DNA from: CAYMSF01 sp964392985
GTDB lineage: Bacteria; Verrucomicrobiota; Lentisphaeria; Victivallales; Victivallaceae
Direction: 5' to 3'
Length of the DNA stretch: 64,000 nt
NCBI GenBank assembly: GCA_964392985.1
Contig: CAYMSF010000003.1
Location: 1 to 64,000 of the forward strand
Part shown: piece after piece, positions 63,127 through 64,000 of the stretch
Position numbering within the stretch: position 1 is the first letter of the stretch
Layout: each line of letters starts with the position of its first letter
Notes under the pieces: generated by a model
What the model saw: the letters and a program-made list of their open reading frames with translations, nothing else
What the model was told of the DNA's origin: nothing
Database searches by the model: none
Made by a program: the position numbers and the translations under genes

Positions 63127-63516
63127 TACGACCTTTCAATTTTAGCCAATTTATAGTTTTAAGCGTTACAATTATGCCTGACGCTCATTATTCAACCTTC
63201 AATACATATCAGAAACAATAGCCCGTTTGCACAAAAAAGCAAGGATATTTTTACATCTGCTATGCGGATAAGACCAACTATAAAATACTATTTTAATACA
63301 GCAGCATATAATCCATTTATCTGTACCGGCAACAGTCAGGAATGGCATTCCGTCAATTCCCCTCGTCATTATTGCAGGAAAAAGTAATTAATGATTTGAT
63401 AGCAACCAATAAATGGATTATCTTAATATGTTGCCGGTGTAAGGTTATTTTCACCGGACTGCAGCAAGATTATTATGTATAAAATGTAATATAACAATAA
63501 CCATTTGGAGACAAGT
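63127..63516. other. 390-bp divergent gap before the phosphomannomutase gene
   Basis: No gene is supported. It holds the promoters of the Sel1 gene and of the plus-strand sugar mutase. A TATAAA at 63478-63483 is a possible -10 for the latter, but a matching -35 is not clear. Two pairs of inverted segments are described separately. Confidence 0.5.
63308..63437. repeat. Two interleaved inverted segments
   Basis: ATAATCCATTTAT (63308-63320) is the exact reverse complement of 63409-63421, and CCGGCAAC (63326-63333) is the exact reverse complement of 63430-63437. The arms are not nested, since the second arms come in the same order as the first ones. A single simple hairpin cannot contain both pairs. 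This may be a decayed mobile fragment or paired regulator sites. Confidence 0.35.
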
Positions 63517-64000
63517 ATGGGTGGAATTTTTAAAGCTTACGACATTCGCGGTGTTTACCCGGAACAATTAAATGAAACCATTGCTGAAAAAATTGGCAAG
63601 GCATTTGTTGCTTTCACAGGTGCTAAAAAGGTGGTAATCGGACGTGATATGCGACCACACTCCCTCCCGCTGTTTAAGGCAATAGCAAGTGGAATAACCT
63701 CAATGGGTGCAGATGTTATTGACCTGGGATTGTGCTCAACGCCGATGTCATATTTTGCCAATGGAAAACTTGGCGCTGATGGCAGTATAATTATCACTGC
63801 ATCACATAATCCAGGAGAGTGGAACGGCTTCAAACTCTGTCGCGCCCAGGCAGTCCCAATCAGTGGCGCCACGGGAATTGCGGATATTGAACGCCTCGTA
63901 TCTGAATCCATCCAACCGGCAGCAGGCATTGTTCCGGGTAAAATTTCTTCTTACAATATTGCGCCGGAATACGGTGATTTTCTGCGGCGGCACGCGAAGC
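63517..64000 (+). CDS. Phosphomannomutase/phosphoglucomutase, N-terminal part
   Basis: The reading frame is open to the window end and encodes about 161 residues. FKAYDIRGVYPEQLNE, VVIGRDMRPHS and the catalytic serine loop SIIITASHNPGEWNGFK are those of alpha-D-phosphohexomutases, in particular the ManB/AlgC group. Mannose-1-phosphate or glucose-1-phosphate made here would feed the nucleotide-sugar supply. TTGGAG lies 6 nt before the ATG. Confidence 0.93.
   Translation, partial: MGGIFKAYDIRGVYPEQLNETIAEKIGKAFVAFTGAKKVVIGRDMRPHSLPLFKAIASGITSMGADVIDLGLCSTPMSYFANGKLGADGSIIITASHNPGEWNGFKLCRAQAVPISGATGIADIERLVSESIQPAAGIVPGKISSYNIAPEYGDFLRRHAK

Noticed and set aside
1..64000. tRNA, rRNA, CRISPR array, prophage, transposase or integrase
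   Set aside because: I found no cloverleaf-like or rRNA-like sequence, no regularly spaced repeats and no mobile-element enzymes on either strand.

Overview
The window reads as chromosomal DNA from a Gram-negative, moderately AT-rich bacterium. The genes that indicate an outer membrane are an LptD-type LPS assembly protein, two ADP-heptose pathway enzymes (an HldA/RfaE1-type kinase and HldD), a Wza-type export lipoprotein, a TolC-family lipoprotein and an EptA-type phosphoethanolamine transferase. A URO-D-like gene beside a rhamnose isomerase, the DUF6485-like Cys-rich protein and the REC-SpoIIE-HATPase regulator would suit Lentisphaerota (Victivallales-like) or another PVC lineage. That placement is an inference from gene content only.

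Layout. 1-2.6 kb: tail of a URO-D-like gene, then a divergent AraC regulator/rhaA pair with a well-defined control region. 2.6-5.2 kb: minus-strand HD hydrolase, LOG protein and a GT-C-like membrane protein. 5.4-10.6 kb: peroxiredoxin, flavodoxin-like protein, hemW, a second radical SAM gene and a TolC-family lipoprotein. 10.6-16.2 kb: gltX with a remodelled middle, def, an unknown membrane protein, a CDC123-like ATP-grasp gene and an EptA-type transferase. 16.2-33.1 kb: a minus-strand exopolysaccharide cluster. In transcription order it holds a STAS protein, REC-SpoIIE-HATPase, GT2, three GT4, GT26, a phosphoglycosyl transferase (PGT), an NTP-transferase/hexapeptide fusion, a uridine-kinase-like protein, a pol-beta-like nucleotidyltransferase, a Wzc-like protein, Wza, an internal terminator-like hairpin, an O-antigen ligase/polymerase and a HIT protein.

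33.1-46.2 kb: minus-strand genes for a polytopic membrane protein with an MscS-type channel, yebC-DUF6485-ruvC-ispH, a DPM1-like GT2, an epimerase, GtrA, pdxJ with an unknown 259-residue protein, and the heptose kinase. 46.5-48.3 kb: rpsA with a good terminator. 48.7-54.0 kb (plus strand): an oversized MDR dehydrogenase, lptD and hldD, almost without gaps. 54.0-64 kb: a TrpXYZ-like ABC importer, comM, a GT-C protein with a GT2, a lactonase-like beta-propeller, a Sel1-repeat lipoprotein, and the start of a phosphomannomutase-type gene.

The most interesting system is the exopolysaccharide cluster. One gene encodes an ordinary monotopic PGT with the Asp-Glu dyad in SIDELPQ. The genes on either side of it carry recognisable PGT-fold segments whose dyad is changed (SLDK and LKNAS). 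One is fused behind a nucleotidyltransferase/hexapeptide protein and the other in front of a WecG/TagA/CpsF transferase. I infer two pseudo-PGT membrane modules that may assemble the sugar activation, first transfer and second transfer steps at the membrane. A partner-switch regulator pair heads the cluster behind a good promoter, the Wzc-like protein has lost BY-kinase motifs, and a terminator-like hairpin separates export genes from the polymerase/ligase gene.
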